The notes beneath the pieces are model-generated. The model was not told where the DNA came from and made no database searches. It worked only from the letters and a program-made list of their open reading frames with translations. The position numbers and the translations under genes are program-made. Of a DNA stretch of 64,000 bases, positions 10,492 to 21,553 are shown one piece after another (positions within the stretch are counted from its first letter, which is position 1; each line of letters begins with the position of its first letter). Source of the stretch: Anthonomus grandis grandis (lineage: Eukaryota > Arthropoda > Insecta > Coleoptera > Curculionidae); contig NC_065551.1 of NCBI RefSeq assembly GCF_022605725.1, forward strand, positions 6,262,001-6,326,000, given 5' to 3'.

Positions 10492-11329
10492 TCGTATATC
10501 GCCTTCTTAATAATAATAACTGTAATACCATAATCAATTTACAGTCTTTTTTGTGGTGTAGAATTAAAAACCAATGAATCCGAATTGATCATGGAATTAA
10601 AGTTATTATTAGTAACGAAGATGATCTACGATATGCAGTCCTGAGAATAATCTCATAGAGTTCAAACGTCGACAGAATATATAATTTATTGTCCGTAGTC
10701 CGTAGACACGTAGGTCACAAGAAATAATACACCTTAGTAAATTATTTAGGGTGTGCTGGTCTAGATGAAACTGAACAAAAATGAAGCTCAAATTGAACAG
10801 TTAGTTTTTCCCAACCACTGTTCTTTTTATTTTAGGTTACTGCGTCTGTTCTTTATTACTTTAATTATTTCCCTATATTTAGAAACTTTAACTCGCACAA
10901 CAACAAAACATCTAATTTTGAAGCTGGTAGACATTGGTACACTAGTAATAATGAAATCTTCGAACTTCGAAACGTCGGGTTAGATTTAAAAATAAAGGCA
11001 TTACAGGTTCGAAGATTTCCGCTTGATTGATCTTTGATTTTTGCTTGAGGACATGGGGGAAATTTATAATTTATGAATTTCACCCACAGCTCACAAAAAC
11101 AGTTCAAACGACGATTAATAAACTTACTAGTAAGTTTACCGATTAGTTAAAATGTATGTACTTGCTTGAGAACAGAAGCCTCACCAACCGATTGATCTTG
11201 ACAGCCTTTATAGGCCAAGTACCTTAATACAATCTCGCTTTTCCCTGATAGTTACATTATTGCACATCCCATTAATCATACAAATAAAAGGCATAATAAA
11301 TATGAAAAAAAATCCTTAATATATCACAT
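10492..11329. other. no gene seen
   Basis: AT-rich spacer between the mariner and the 3' end of the secreted-protein gene. I find no supported gene or repeat. The region near 11290-11330 is the probable transcript end of that gene. Confidence 0.5.
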
Positions 11330-11335
11330 TTTATT
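11330..11335 (-). terminator. poly(A) signal of the Q-rich gene
   Basis: AATAAA on the minus strand, about 270 nt after the stop codon at 11604. It is the closest canonical signal downstream and fits a short 3' UTR. Confidence 0.5.
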
Positions 11336-11603
11336 AACAAAAATAGTCTTTATATATTATAACAGAAAAAGCTTCAAATAACGTATTTTACAAAAATCTG
11401 CTTCAAATTTATCTTATATGTTTACATCAAATTAAAAAAAAAACTGTTGTTCTCTACATATGCTAAGGGCAAACTTTAAGCTCAGAACTTATTATATCCA
11501 TAAAAAGGAACACATTACTTAATAATCCATAAACACAAACATATTTACAATATTTACAAAACTAAAACAAAATATCTCACATGTTTCAATTCATATCTAG
11601 GCC

Positions 11604-12572
11604 TTAGAATCCATAACTGAATCCGGTAACGGGTCCACTAAATGCCACTCTTGACACAAACTGTGGTTGTGCCACAGCAGCAGCTTGTGGTCTAGAAATA
11701 ATAGGCTGTTGCTGTGGATATTGCAATTGTGGTTGAGATGCATATGGCCCACTTGCAAAATATCCATTGCTTTGAGGTGTTTGGTAAGCTACTTGTGGAC
11801 TGCTGAACTGTTGCTGCACCTGAGGGACCGTAAATTGTTGAGGAGCATAGCGTTGTTGAGGATTTACAAAGGATTGCTGGTTTATGTAAGGTTGCTGCGC
11901 TGCAAATTGTTGCTGTTGCACGTATTGTTGTGGAGAAGCGAAAACTTGCTGCTGATTATGCAGTGACGGTTGTTGAGAAGCAAATGGTTGTTGAGATGAT
12001 ATATATTGTTGTGGTGATTGCACATACTGCTGTTGCTGATTTGCTACATTAGAATTTTCTGATACAGGTTGTGCTCTTGCTGACAAATCCGGATCGTTTT
12101 GCTGTAGTTGTGGGTTAGCGGGGAATTGCTGGATGGATATGAATTGAGGTTGTCCAGATGAAAGTTGTGGTTGGTTTTGTTCTTCCTGGCCACCTAATAA
12201 ATACACATGTTTTAAAAATTATTTCCAATTTTTTTGCTAATCATTAAGTTACCGAACATCCTGACAAGTGTCTGTCCTTCTTGCTTAGTTGTATCTTGTG
12301 AGGCTTCCCTAAGATTGGCAGGCCTTACCGGTGCAGCAGGTAATTGAATGGCGCTTAAAGAATCTCCATAGGTAACTAGGGGTGAGTTAAATGATATGTG
12401 GGAAACGTCAGTGGACTGAGAGTATTTTGTTCCTATTGGGGACGCCAAAGGTGTTGGTTGCTGTGCCCTGGCCTGACTGACAACTAAGATAGCGACAAGC
12501 GACTGAAAATTGAAAAATTATTTTATTTTATAAACGTTGCTATATTAATCTTACCCAAAATGTGGGTTCCAT
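11604..12572 (-). CDS. secreted glutamine-rich protein, three exons
   Basis: The coding exons are 12572-12555, 12502-12253 and 12193-11604 on the minus strand, 858 nt in all (285 residues plus stop). Junctions are canonical: GTAAGA...TTTCAG and GTAACT...TTATTAG, and the frame is open across both. The N terminus MEPTFW plus SLVAILVVSQARA is a signal peptide with a likely cut after ARA. Residues up to about 90 are mixed. The rest is a low-complexity Gln/Pro/Ser/Tyr region with repeated QQY, QQPF and SPQ units, ending VTGFSYGF. Such proteins are typical of cuticle, eggshell or other extracellular matrix, but I cannot name a family. Splitting the signal peptide off in a tiny first exon is common in insect cuticle-type genes. 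Confidence 0.85.
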
Positions 12573-12596
12573 TTTCTGTGGTGTCTGAACAGTTTG

Positions 12597-12631
12597 TAAT
12601 GACTTTCTTACACCTATTAACAACTTATATA
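12597..12631 (-). promoter_or_regulatory. TATA box and initiator of the Q-rich gene
   Basis: TATATAAG (minus strand, 12631-12624) lies 31 nt upstream of the A in TCATTA (12602-12597), an arthropod-type initiator. This puts transcription start at about 12600 and leaves a 5' UTR of roughly 28 nt before the ATG at 12572. The spacing supports a focused, tissue-specific promoter. Confidence 0.7.
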
Positions 12632-12639
12632 CCCCGACC

Positions 12640-13270
12640 AATAAAATTTGTTATTAACGATTCTATTAGGGGTATGAAAATTATTGCAGTCAAAACAAAT
12701 CCTTGGTCTTCTTAACACTTTCGTTTTCACATATATTTCTCTCTGTCCTTTACATATAATAAAAAGAAATATCGTGATGTGGCGATATCGAATTGTAAGC
12801 ACGTACTTTTTTGGGTTGTATGTGACTGACTGGTCAAAATTTTAGTACGAAACATTGTCCGAAATTAATAGGTATTTGTATGATGTAATTACTCGAAAAT
12901 GGTGCGAATATGTACAGAGAATAATAATTTTATTAGATAACGGTATAATTAATGAGCAAGGTACATGTATAATTATTAAACGACTTTAAAATATGAAGCG
13001 AATAAGTAAATAGCTCCAATAGCTCCGTTTTCCAGCTTGAATGTTAGAAATTTATCTGATGCCCGATATAACGTTTTGATAACTTTTTTTTTAATGTTTA
13101 ACATTAATTTTTGATAATTATGACCTTACAAATTCATGACTACATAAACTAAGACAAAAATCTGGTAAGTACAAATTTATATTTATAAAGGAGGTCCAGA
13201 AGTACCCGAAAAAATTTTAGAGCAACATTCATATTGAGTCTAAAATCATGAAAAATGTCTTGCAAAACAA
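12640..13270. other. upstream region, no gene seen
   Basis: AT-rich sequence upstream of the Q-rich gene, probably holding its regulatory DNA. No motif here is strong enough to name. Confidence 0.4.
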
Positions 13271-13274
13271 CTTG

Positions 13275-13560
13275 CTTGCAAGTTGCTTTACTTAAAATTG
13301 AGAGCTGCCTCTCTCAGAAATTCAGTTGGGACTTAGCAAGGGAAGAAATACAGTTATGCTTATATTGGATTTACTTTCTGGTAACCTGAAGGGTTTTAGC
13401 AAACTTGAATATAACTCGGTCACATCTTGCAACTTCTACAAAGTATTTGAGTGCATGGACTATAGGATTCTTATACAAAAACTGGAACTTTTAGAATCTT
13501 GTTTAAAAGATAGAGTTCAGTGCGTTAGATTGAGTAATATATCATCGACAAATAATATGT
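13275..13560 (+). pseudogene. LINE reverse transcriptase fragment
   Basis: 13326-13574 reads GLSKGRNTVMLILDLLSG then NLKGFSKLEYNSVT, FYKVFECMDYRILIQKL and KDRVQCVRLSN. These match the FGFRKGxST, DLSKAFDCVDHxILxxKL and RxQxVxVN blocks of Jockey-type RTs. The catalytic-type DLSKAFDCVD is altered to NFYKVFECMD, so this is a decayed scrap. Confidence 0.7.
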
Positions 13561-14095
13561 TAAATAAATATTAGCGTTATAAATCATTGATGCAAATTAA
13601 GAAAAGTATTATTCCCAGAATATATTCTTGAAGCACACCAATATAAATTTCTTTGTCCGCTAACAATAATCCATCAAGCCTGACTACCTGTTTACAGTTG
13701 ATTAATTATAATTTAATGAGCGGCCTACTATTCTTAGATACAATATAAATATAACATTTCAGCATGCTCAGGAGGAAAAACATACAGAATAAAGAAGTAA
13801 TCCAACCGATTGATGTAATTCACCAAACTAATGATAGCCTATGTAATATCCTTCTCAGCCCTAAAATTATATTGACACCTTGTATACAACTTATTTTAAA
13901 AGTATGAATTATTTTCAAAGTATTAAGTTATTTGGTTTGCCTACTTTACTTAAGACTTTCGATATTTTAGGTAAAATATGTTTTTTTTTTCATAGATTAT
14001 TAATAATCTCACTTACTATAATGAATCCAGTTTAGAATGTTATGTAAGCGGTCTAAATTAACTTCATTTTCCCTCACAAGATTTGCGGCTATAGT
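13561..14095. other. no gene seen
   Basis: Intervening AT-rich DNA between two LINE scraps. No supported feature. Confidence 0.4.
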
Positions 14096-14099
14096 AGAA

Positions 14100-14945
14100 A
14101 AGAACTCACTTGGATCTATGTATTTCAATCTTTCAAGGGGAAGTGCATACCATTGAAATCTGTGCAAGAATGCTTAACAAAATGGTACTTGAAAATAGAA
14201 CCATCAAAATCTACAGCGATAGTCAGGCGACTAAAAAAGTGCTAGAATTCTTTACCTGCACTGCACTAGAGCTGCAAAACCGAGCTCATCCTGTTTGGGA
14301 AAGGAACAAAATGACCTTAACATGAAGTTCCGAGACATGCTATGCTTACAGGAAATGAGGTGGTAAGCATGAAGCTGATAAGCAGAATCCAACCTGATAA
14401 GTCCAGAATCAGCATAAGGTCCAAAATCAGCCTACAATACGGAAAAACCACCACAACCCTGGTGCATAACAAAGCAAAGGTTATGCACTAGGGGAGTGAT
14501 TACCAGATTACCATCTGGGAGGGATTACCAGAACACAACTAGGTGAAATCTTTTATACCGAACGCAACAAGGAAGGTAGCAGATACCATAAGGGAACTTA
14601 AAACAATGTACCTAAAAGCCCTAATGGGAATGCATACCGGCAACTGCAGGCTGCGAATCATCACATGAATAGGATTGGTTTGTAGTAAATCGCCGAATGC
14701 AGACTATGCATAAAGGAGGAGGAGACTGCAGAGCACATCCTCTGCAGATGTTTGGTACTAGAGAGAGAACCAGTCAGCCAATCTTCGGCAATACCTAAGA
14801 CGGAAGACATTAAGAATGCTTCTCCCAATCAAATTATCGAACTCCTAAAGAGGGTGGATTTGATTAAGGAAGTGTAAACATCTAGGCCTGAGCCACAATA
14901 GACCTAGATCGTAGTGGAGAGATCCCACTCACAACAAACCTAAGT
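14100..14945 (+). pseudogene. R1-like LINE 3' part (RNase H and zinc knuckle)
   Basis: 14110-14325 holds FQGEVHTIEICAR and RTIKIYSDSQATKKVL, the core of a LINE RNase H domain. About 14690-14800 reads CRLCIKEEETAEHILCRC, the CCHC knuckle that ends R1/I-type ORF2 proteins. The reading ends with IIELLKRVDLIKEV and a stop at about 14877. Frame breaks lie between. 5' parts are missing. Confidence 0.75.
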
Positions 14946-15129
14946 TTTTAAAGTCCTGTCCATCACCGCCCAATTATACATTCGAAAACGTCAATCAGAA
15001 ATAGACTTTTATAAAACCAGGGTATCAATCCTGGTCGATCCCACTTAACTTTATAAAATATGTCTCTTTGGGAAAAGACTGCAAAAAGGCATACTCCAAC
15101 AAATTCATATAGTGTGTTTTTGTTGTATA

Positions 15130-16060
15130 CCTGAATCTTGACAATTTAAAAAAGACCAGGACTGTTTTCAACGATATTATAGAAAGTGGAAAAGATATGG
15201 TCAAAAAAGACTACTTCAATCACTGTTGCTCTAGCATGATCATGACTAAAGTTTACAAAAATGTTGTCAAGACAAGGGCCTCGCAGTGTTGGCTCCTTAA
15301 TTATCTGATTAAAACCATGAAAACCCAAAGTTTTGTTGTATGACTTTCATCAGAGTTAAAGTGCGCACTGAAATCACCTGCCAAAACAACATTAACACAA
15401 CCAGTACTTTCCACTCTGCACTTTAGTGCAGATAAGAAAATATTTACAAAAAGTCCCCTAAGGTGCCCTATAGATTAAAAATACATAAAAAATAGGAGGT
15501 TTTAAAAGAATACGCAGGAAATGTATATAGTTTTAATTATGTTAAAGCAGTTAAACTTGTCAATGTTATTATGGTTTAAAGAGTCTTTTAGGAAAACCAG
15601 AGTCCCTGAGTGCCTTCCCCTCTGCATTCTCTACATATTGGAAAGTAGTTCTTCAATATTAACACACATAGCCTCCTTCTCGCAGAACCATGTTTCAGTG
15701 ACGAATATGACATTAACTGACTTATCCTTCAAGAAGGTTACCAGCTCATGTTTTTTGTTTTGCACTGATTGTATATTACAATGCGGACACTTAGTTCTAC
15801 TTTTGGTCTTTCTCGTGTCCTTAACTCCTCTAGGTATTCGGAAAATGGTTTAATGATATTCCGATAAGCCAAAGGGCTGCATCAGTGATTATATCTGTCT
15901 GGGCTGGATGTACTCCTAACCTGAAAAAGTTCCTATATTCATCTTTCTGGTTATCATTTTTTGGAAAATAGATCGTGTCTTCACTCTCTGACTTTCCAGA
16001 TCATTTACCATAGCTCCTCCATCTACGGACGGATTAAACCCACTTTGCTAAGTGGATTTA
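15130..16060 (-). pseudogene. Jockey-like LINE endonuclease fragment
   Basis: On the minus strand the piece at about 15790-15600 reads LVTFLKDKSVNVIFVTETWF, the start of an apurinic endonuclease domain. The piece at 15328-15146 reads MGFHGFNQIIKEPTLRG then CLDNIFVNF and ATVIEVVFFDHIFSTF, the segment that usually reads LDNIFVN...SDHxxI. Just upstream (16060-15860) is RLGVHPAQTDIITDAALWL, probably the end of ORF1 or a linker. The RT is absent. Confidence 0.65.
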
Positions 16061-16079
16061 ATCCGTCTTCAGTTTAGTT

Positions 16080-17130
16080 TCCTGGCCGGTACCATTGGAC
16101 GCCGAACTGGTTTTGTATGTGCAATTCGTTGCTCCTTGATTTGAATGTTGCTTTTACTCTCTGCATTTGCGTTTTTTTTTTCGTTTGTTTTGTTAAATTA
16201 TCACAGTTTTCGATTTCAGTTTCTATTTCGCAGTATTTTATTCCGTCTTTTCTTATGCCGTTCTATCTTGGAAGGATTCCTAAATTTTTATATTTCAACG
16301 TAAAGTTGTGGGAATCATGATGTAACTGGATTATAGATAGGATTGTAGTAATTCTCACAATAGGCTCATTCGCATTCCATATACAGATATTTATCCCACG
16401 GTTTTAAAGAATGAATAAATTGGACGTTTTGGGATGTTTTGATATTGTCTTTCAATAATATGTATACCTGCAATTTTTAAGTTAAAATACAGCATCTGTA
16501 AGTACTATTAATTTAATGAATTTTAAAAGTATCAATCTTATAGATTTTTTTAAAAATTTACCGAGTATTATTAAAAAAAATCTTATCATTAGCCTTAGTT
16601 GTAGGTTAGTTGTAGTGTCATATTATTATGTTTTTATTATTATTTTAATTAATTTTACCATAAGTAAAACTTTTTTAAATTCTGACTTTGCGTGTAAATG
16701 TAAATACATTTTGATACTGACATTTATTATTACAGGTAAGAATACCTTACCATATGATGAGAAATTCAACAAATTTAACACACATGTGCTGCAAGTCCGT
16801 CTACGGAGAAGTCAAATCACCTACAACTCCTCAAAAAGTGTCTTCGCAAGAGCGTTTTTGATGAAAGCGTTTGATTAATACAGAGGGAAAAATTAGTTTT
16901 TTTTTTTTAATTTTAACACCCTGAATTTTAGAAACGATGCACTTCTGACCATCGGTGTCCTACCTATAGCTATTTTTCTATGGTTCCTGCGTGTACTCTG
17001 ATATTTTTGACCACCTGAACGAAAACACCCTAAATACATGGCCAAGGTTAAAAAACAAAACAGCACTAAGGGCGGTTATACTAAACATGCAGATCATTAT
17101 TATTTATTTTAAATACTATTTGTATCTGTT
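16080..17130. other. no recognised gene
   Basis: Holds a 120-codon open stretch (16516-16878) that is largely AT-driven hydrophobic sequence, with a more normal tail (LPYDEKFNKFNTHVLQVRLR). I cannot assign it and do not call a gene. Confidence 0.4.
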
Positions 17131-17131
17131 A

Positions 17132-17393
17132 CTAATTCTTTAAGGTATGCATTAGCCTCTGCTCAACAACTTTAATTTCTTCTTCTTGTGGTAAGCAATA
17201 TTTCGCGAAATTTTGCATAGTTCAACTTGGTACATAAATCTTAATATTTTTAATCCGAAACTCACCTGGGAATGGTAAGATTTAAATTTGCAAGGCGAAC
17301 GAATAGCTCTCGGCCCTCGATTTTTTTGTCCGCTCCAATAATAAGCTCTTTAGAATGATCAAGATCTGGATCTTCCAGATTTACTCGCCCCAT
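17132..17393 (-). pseudogene. unidentified broken coding segment
   Basis: From an ATG at 17393 the first frame gives MGRVNLEDPDLDHSKELIIG then KKIEGRELFVRLANLNLTIP with balanced codon use. At 17266 the frame hits TGA or a GTGAGT donor. One base over, the sequence continues sensibly (PGEFRIKNIKIYVPS, stop, TMQNFAKYCLPQEEEIKVVE, QRLMHTLKN, stop at 17132). Either this is a first exon ending at a true donor, or a frameshifted pseudogene; the coherent continuation favours the second. I do not recognise the family. Confidence 0.4.
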
Positions 17394-17519
17394 TATCTAC
17401 AGTATAATATTTGTTTTTGTAAAATAAAAAGAATAGTTGAATGACTTTGTAGAATTCCATAACATATCCACTGATGCAAAAAACTCAATTTTGACAAAAA
17501 TATCAATTAACTAGTTTTA

Positions 17520-17715
17520 TGCTTTGGACAGCAGTTATCACCTACGCCGCCATCTCTTAAACAGACACTTCCCCCACCATATGTAGACTCTTAGCAGTCG
17601 AAAACCAGGCTCTTAAAATCATCTCAGGAGCACCATGATCGTCGCTTAGTGATCTTCAAACTACACCTTCGAAACCTCTGAAAGATCACCTGATGAAAGA
17701 TGAGAAACAACTAAC
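17520..17715 (+). pseudogene. LINE RT C-terminal scrap
   Basis: The stretch reads LAVENQALKIISGAP and DLQTTPSKPLKDHL, resembling the block after the RT in Jockey-like LINEs (QNKALRIITGAPW). It is short and broken. Confidence 0.5.
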
Positions 17716-18940
17716 TACTTAAGCTATGTTTTGAAGTCCTGGAAAAAATTAGTTTGTTCTTTATGAGAAAAAATTAGTTCTTAATTTTTAAAATATGTCG
17801 GATTACTCAAACAACTTATACAAGATATCAAAATATTTATTTTGCTTGGAATGCAGATCTCCTGGATCTTATTTAAACATTTTATATTTACAGATAATTA
17901 TCGTGAATATTTTAAACTAAAAATAGCTAATATGTTTACATAATACAAAATGTTCAATTATTAATTCTTCATTAAATGCATAAAAAATATACAAAGTGTT
18001 CCCTTTGAAAAAAGCGAGAAATTAAGCTTTGAAATGAGTAAAATTTGAATGATAACTACGAATACCCTGTATATGACATAAAGAAACCAATTAAGTCAAA
18101 GTAATCCTCTATTCTTCTAGAATTCGAATTTAAACTTTTAATTTAATATTGACATTAAAATTAACATTTATTATTGATCTTATCAAATAACAATCAATTA
18201 ATTAACAAATTAAATGATGTAGTATTTTTTTACTTTTTTTTGTAAAATAATATTATTGCAGTCAAACTGCGCACGACAAAGTAGCCATATTTAGCGCAAA
18301 TACTAAGCAGCCCAAGGTGTTCCCAAAAATGTAATAAAAAGAATGACACTCGATTTTAAAATGCCGCTTATAACGCCACACTTCTTTGAAGCACTCTGTA
18401 GATTTCAAAATATTTTCCAGACATGCGCTATCATGTTCAAAATTTAAGAGGTTAGAAAATGTTAACCCTTTGGCGATATACGGAACACTAAAAAGCTTGT
18501 ACTCCTCCACATTTAGATGGCGCTAAGAATGCAAGAGTACTTCAACTATCGCTTTTACCGAGATTGCACGGACCGTCAAGCATCAAATTATGCCACAAAA
18601 AATGCGAGCGTTTTTCATAATTTTTTAGCATTCTTTACTTCTGCCAAAAAACTAACTTTCATTAATCAAATTTTCCGAAAAATCTTAATTTCTTCTTAAG
18701 ATTGATCATATGTTTCGCACAAAATTTTTCAGTTTAGTTCAGTGTGTTGTGTGTCAGCTAGTGCTCATTTGGACGTGCTGACATATGGGATACAGGCAGT
18801 TTCTAAAAAAGTAGTTAATCATATTCTTGTAAAAGAACTGAGGTATACACATGAATATTGGCGACGTTTGATTTACATAAATAGTTATTGCAACTTTTTT
18901 TGTGAAAATAACAAGTACAAATGTAAACAACAAAAGTGAG
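17716..18940. other. no recognised gene
   Basis: AT-rich. Open frames at 18262-18510 (minus) and 18517-18699 (plus) show no family features. Their codon content does not stand out from background. Confidence 0.4.
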
Positions 18941-18944
18941 AAAT

Positions 18945-19170
18945 GAATTCTAAGAAAAAGCTGTTGTGTTAAATCTGTTGACAGCAAAAGACTCAGATTG
19001 TCTGGTTTTCTAAGGGGCCCAATAAGCTTAATACTTGATTTTAGATTCTTAATTAACCTTGGATTCTTATTAACCTTGGAACCATGAACATATTAGTAAT
19101 AAACAATTCTATGCATGTGAGGATTATTTTACTCCAAATTCATTCAAGGAGGGGCCTTAATGAATGTCAT
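18945..19170 (+). pseudogene. possible THAP-domain remnant
   Basis: Pieces read VWFSKGP near 19000 and FYACEDYFTPNSFKEG near 19110-19155. They resemble the WxxFP region and the C-x2-H-F...F end of a THAP zinc finger, here with Tyr for His. The N-terminal Cys pair is not clear. It could be a P-element-like transposase scrap. Confidence 0.3.
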
Positions 19171-19983
19171 ACCTTCGGTTAACCTCGCAGGCTTAATACA
19201 AGCTAAGTTAGAATGGTAACAAGTGACTCCACGAGAGTTGTAAGCTTAAGCTTAATTTAATGATAAACTGCTTGGGTTAAACTAAGCTCTTTAATTAATA
19301 ATCACTTTTAATCACATCCTAGAAAAACAATATTACAAAATGGGGTAAGATTTTTTTTGGAATGGTTCTAAAAATTAATACTTCAAGATATTCTGTATAT
19401 TTCTAGACATTGAATTCCAAAATTAATTAGCCAGTGAAGCTCAATACAGAGCAGAATTCATCTTGTTTGTATATGGACTTTTTGACAGCCTCAATGTAAA
19501 AACTTACCCAAAATGTGACAAAAAATCTAAGAGAATTTCAGCAGTCCAATGCATAAGCAATTTTGAATCCTATACAAGGCAAATATAAATTTTACTTTTA
19601 ACATATTTACTTATTGCCTCTTTCATTACTAATTTGTTAGTAGTTATTTAATTTATAATATTTACTACTACTGAATTGAATAGGCGTAATTCCTTGGTGA
19701 GTTTATAAAAATGTTATTGGCTTTGTATATTGACTATAATCTTTTGCCACACCCTGTAATAAAATTTCTAATTAAATTCAGTTAAAAGTTTATACATTAT
19801 GGAATTTAGAAGAATTTTTATGTTTTAATAACGTGTACTCGTACAACTGTTAATTTTTATTGTATAAATTTTTATTGTATTGTATAACTAGAATTTTTTG
19901 CTATATTCTCTTCTTATACCATAGTAATACATTTTGTGAATATTTTTTGTTTAATTTCTGAAACCCAGACCTAGATATCTAGT
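19171..19983. other. no gene seen
   Basis: AT-rich spacer; no supported coding region or repeat. Confidence 0.4.
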
Positions 19984-20140
19984 AGGAAATATATGAGTCT
20001 TTCAGAAATTATAGTACGCAAATAGAACAAATAAGAAATCGAGGACTATTTAATATGGGGACAAAAAAAAGTCGAGATTTAACACTTTTACAATCTGCCT
20101 ACTATAATTTCCGAAAGAACCACACATTTCCACCTAATCT
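19984..20140. repeat. imperfect hairpin MITE
   Basis: About 45 bp at 19984-20028 (containing TTTCAGAAATTATAGTA) pairs with 20095-20140 read in reverse (TTTCGGAAATTATAGTA). The ends read TAGG and CCTA. The loop is about 65 bp with no coding content. Arm identity is roughly 75%, so the element is old. Confidence 0.5.
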
Positions 20141-20694
20141 TAAATGCACGGTACAATAACGCCAAATTTGAATTTCGCGCCATAATCAAATTTTAAAATA
20201 CCCGCTATTATGACGTCAAAAACTCATTTTCACTTCCGGTTAGTACTACTCCTCGACATTCAGAGGACGCAACAGTCAATCGAAGTTCAATGTTCTATTG
20301 GCTCTCATGGGAGTGTCCTATCTAAGAAGTATTAATCTAAGGTTAGGCTTTATGGAAGACTGACGATCGACGTACTGTTGCAGGATCCTGTATAAGGTTC
20401 CCGTAAAAAAAGCTTCAATTTTCATCGCCAGCAACGGTGTTTTTTTATCCTTTAAGTCGAACGTATCGTAATTAATTTATTCTTTTACTGGAACAAAATA
20501 ATTCTAGTTTTTTAAAATACGGCGGGGTACTCAAGTGACTTGTACTGTAAGTAAGAATAAATATTGATTAATTATCGCTAGGAAAAACTTAAAATTTCAT
20601 CGGTCAGTGGCAGTTTGTGGTTTTTTAATTGGGGTGGGGGGTGCAAGTAAATCAATGGTAATATGAAATGAAGGATAAAAAAGGGGCAAGTAGG
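20141..20694. other. no gene seen
   Basis: Mixed-composition spacer with some GC-richer stretches (20260-20400) but no open frame or motif that I can defend. Confidence 0.35.
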
Positions 20695-20930
20695 CGATTT
20701 TTTTAGACAGGAAATACTTCAATCACTTTATTATCATCAATATTCTGTAAAAGTTTTGTTTTATCTGTTGAAAGCATAGCAAGAGTATTAAGCCCATCCT
20801 GAGCCATCGTACTTCTTAAAAAACACTTAATTCTTTTTAGAGTTAAAAAATCAAAATGTCGCAGTATTTTTTTTTAATTAGTCTATTAGATTCAGGCTAT
20901 TCAATACGTTGTCGTTTAGGCATTTTCATT
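20695..20930 (-). pseudogene. hAT transposase C-terminal remnant
   Basis: On the minus strand it reads LKRIKCFLRSTMAQDGLNTL then AMLSTDKTKLLQNID and VIEVF. This is the C-terminal dimerisation region of hAT/ZMYM-type transposases (LKLIKSYLRSTMxQxRLNxLALLSIE). No other part is present. Confidence 0.7.
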
Positions 20931-21553
20931 ATTAGACTTGCGTGTCCTAAACTGTAATATTATTTACCATAGTATTCTAACAGTTAACTTGTTGAAATAA
21001 TAAATAAATTCTATGATTTCGAATTTCCTGTACGTGTTTTTCAAAATGTATTACATACTTATACAGTGCGGCTCTTAATTGTTCCCCGCCCCCTCTTATC
21101 TTTTGAATGCGTTTACATAAAAATTTGAAATTGGGCACACATCATTAGCAACCTAAATCTAATTTTTGGTCCCTAACTCATTTTGCAAAACGTAAAAAAA
21201 TAAAATTAAATAGAACCCCTTTGGTCATGCGATACATAGTTTGAAAGCTTACGCTTAGTACTTTATGGTCCTAGAATATTAAGTCATTACTTCTACCCAG
21301 AGCAGGCAAAAAAATGGCAGCCTTTCATCATTTTATTATTCGCATTTTTATTTAAATTTAAAATAACTAAGCTTTAGGTAATACAGAAATGTAACTATTT
21401 CAGTATAAAAGATGTTGAAAATATGCACCATTAACTTTAATAAGTAAAATAATCTATTGGAGAACTCTTCATGAACATTTTGGAAAGTGGCAACATCAAT
21501 ATTGCGACATGCATCAATTATTATTTGACGTAGATCGAAGATAGACTCTCGCT

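Noticed and set aside
11667..11966. 99-codon plus-strand frame rich in Leu/Arg
   Set aside because: It is the complement of the CAG/CAA-rich Q-rich exon; the composition is explained by the repeats on the other strand.
15521..15853. 110-codon plus-strand frame as a gene
   Set aside because: The minus strand of the same region encodes recognisable LINE endonuclease motifs; the plus frame is its shadow.
16516..16878. 120-codon plus-strand frame as a host membrane-protein gene
   Set aside because: Ile/Phe/Lys/Asn-rich as expected from AT-rich DNA; no splice, promoter or family evidence.
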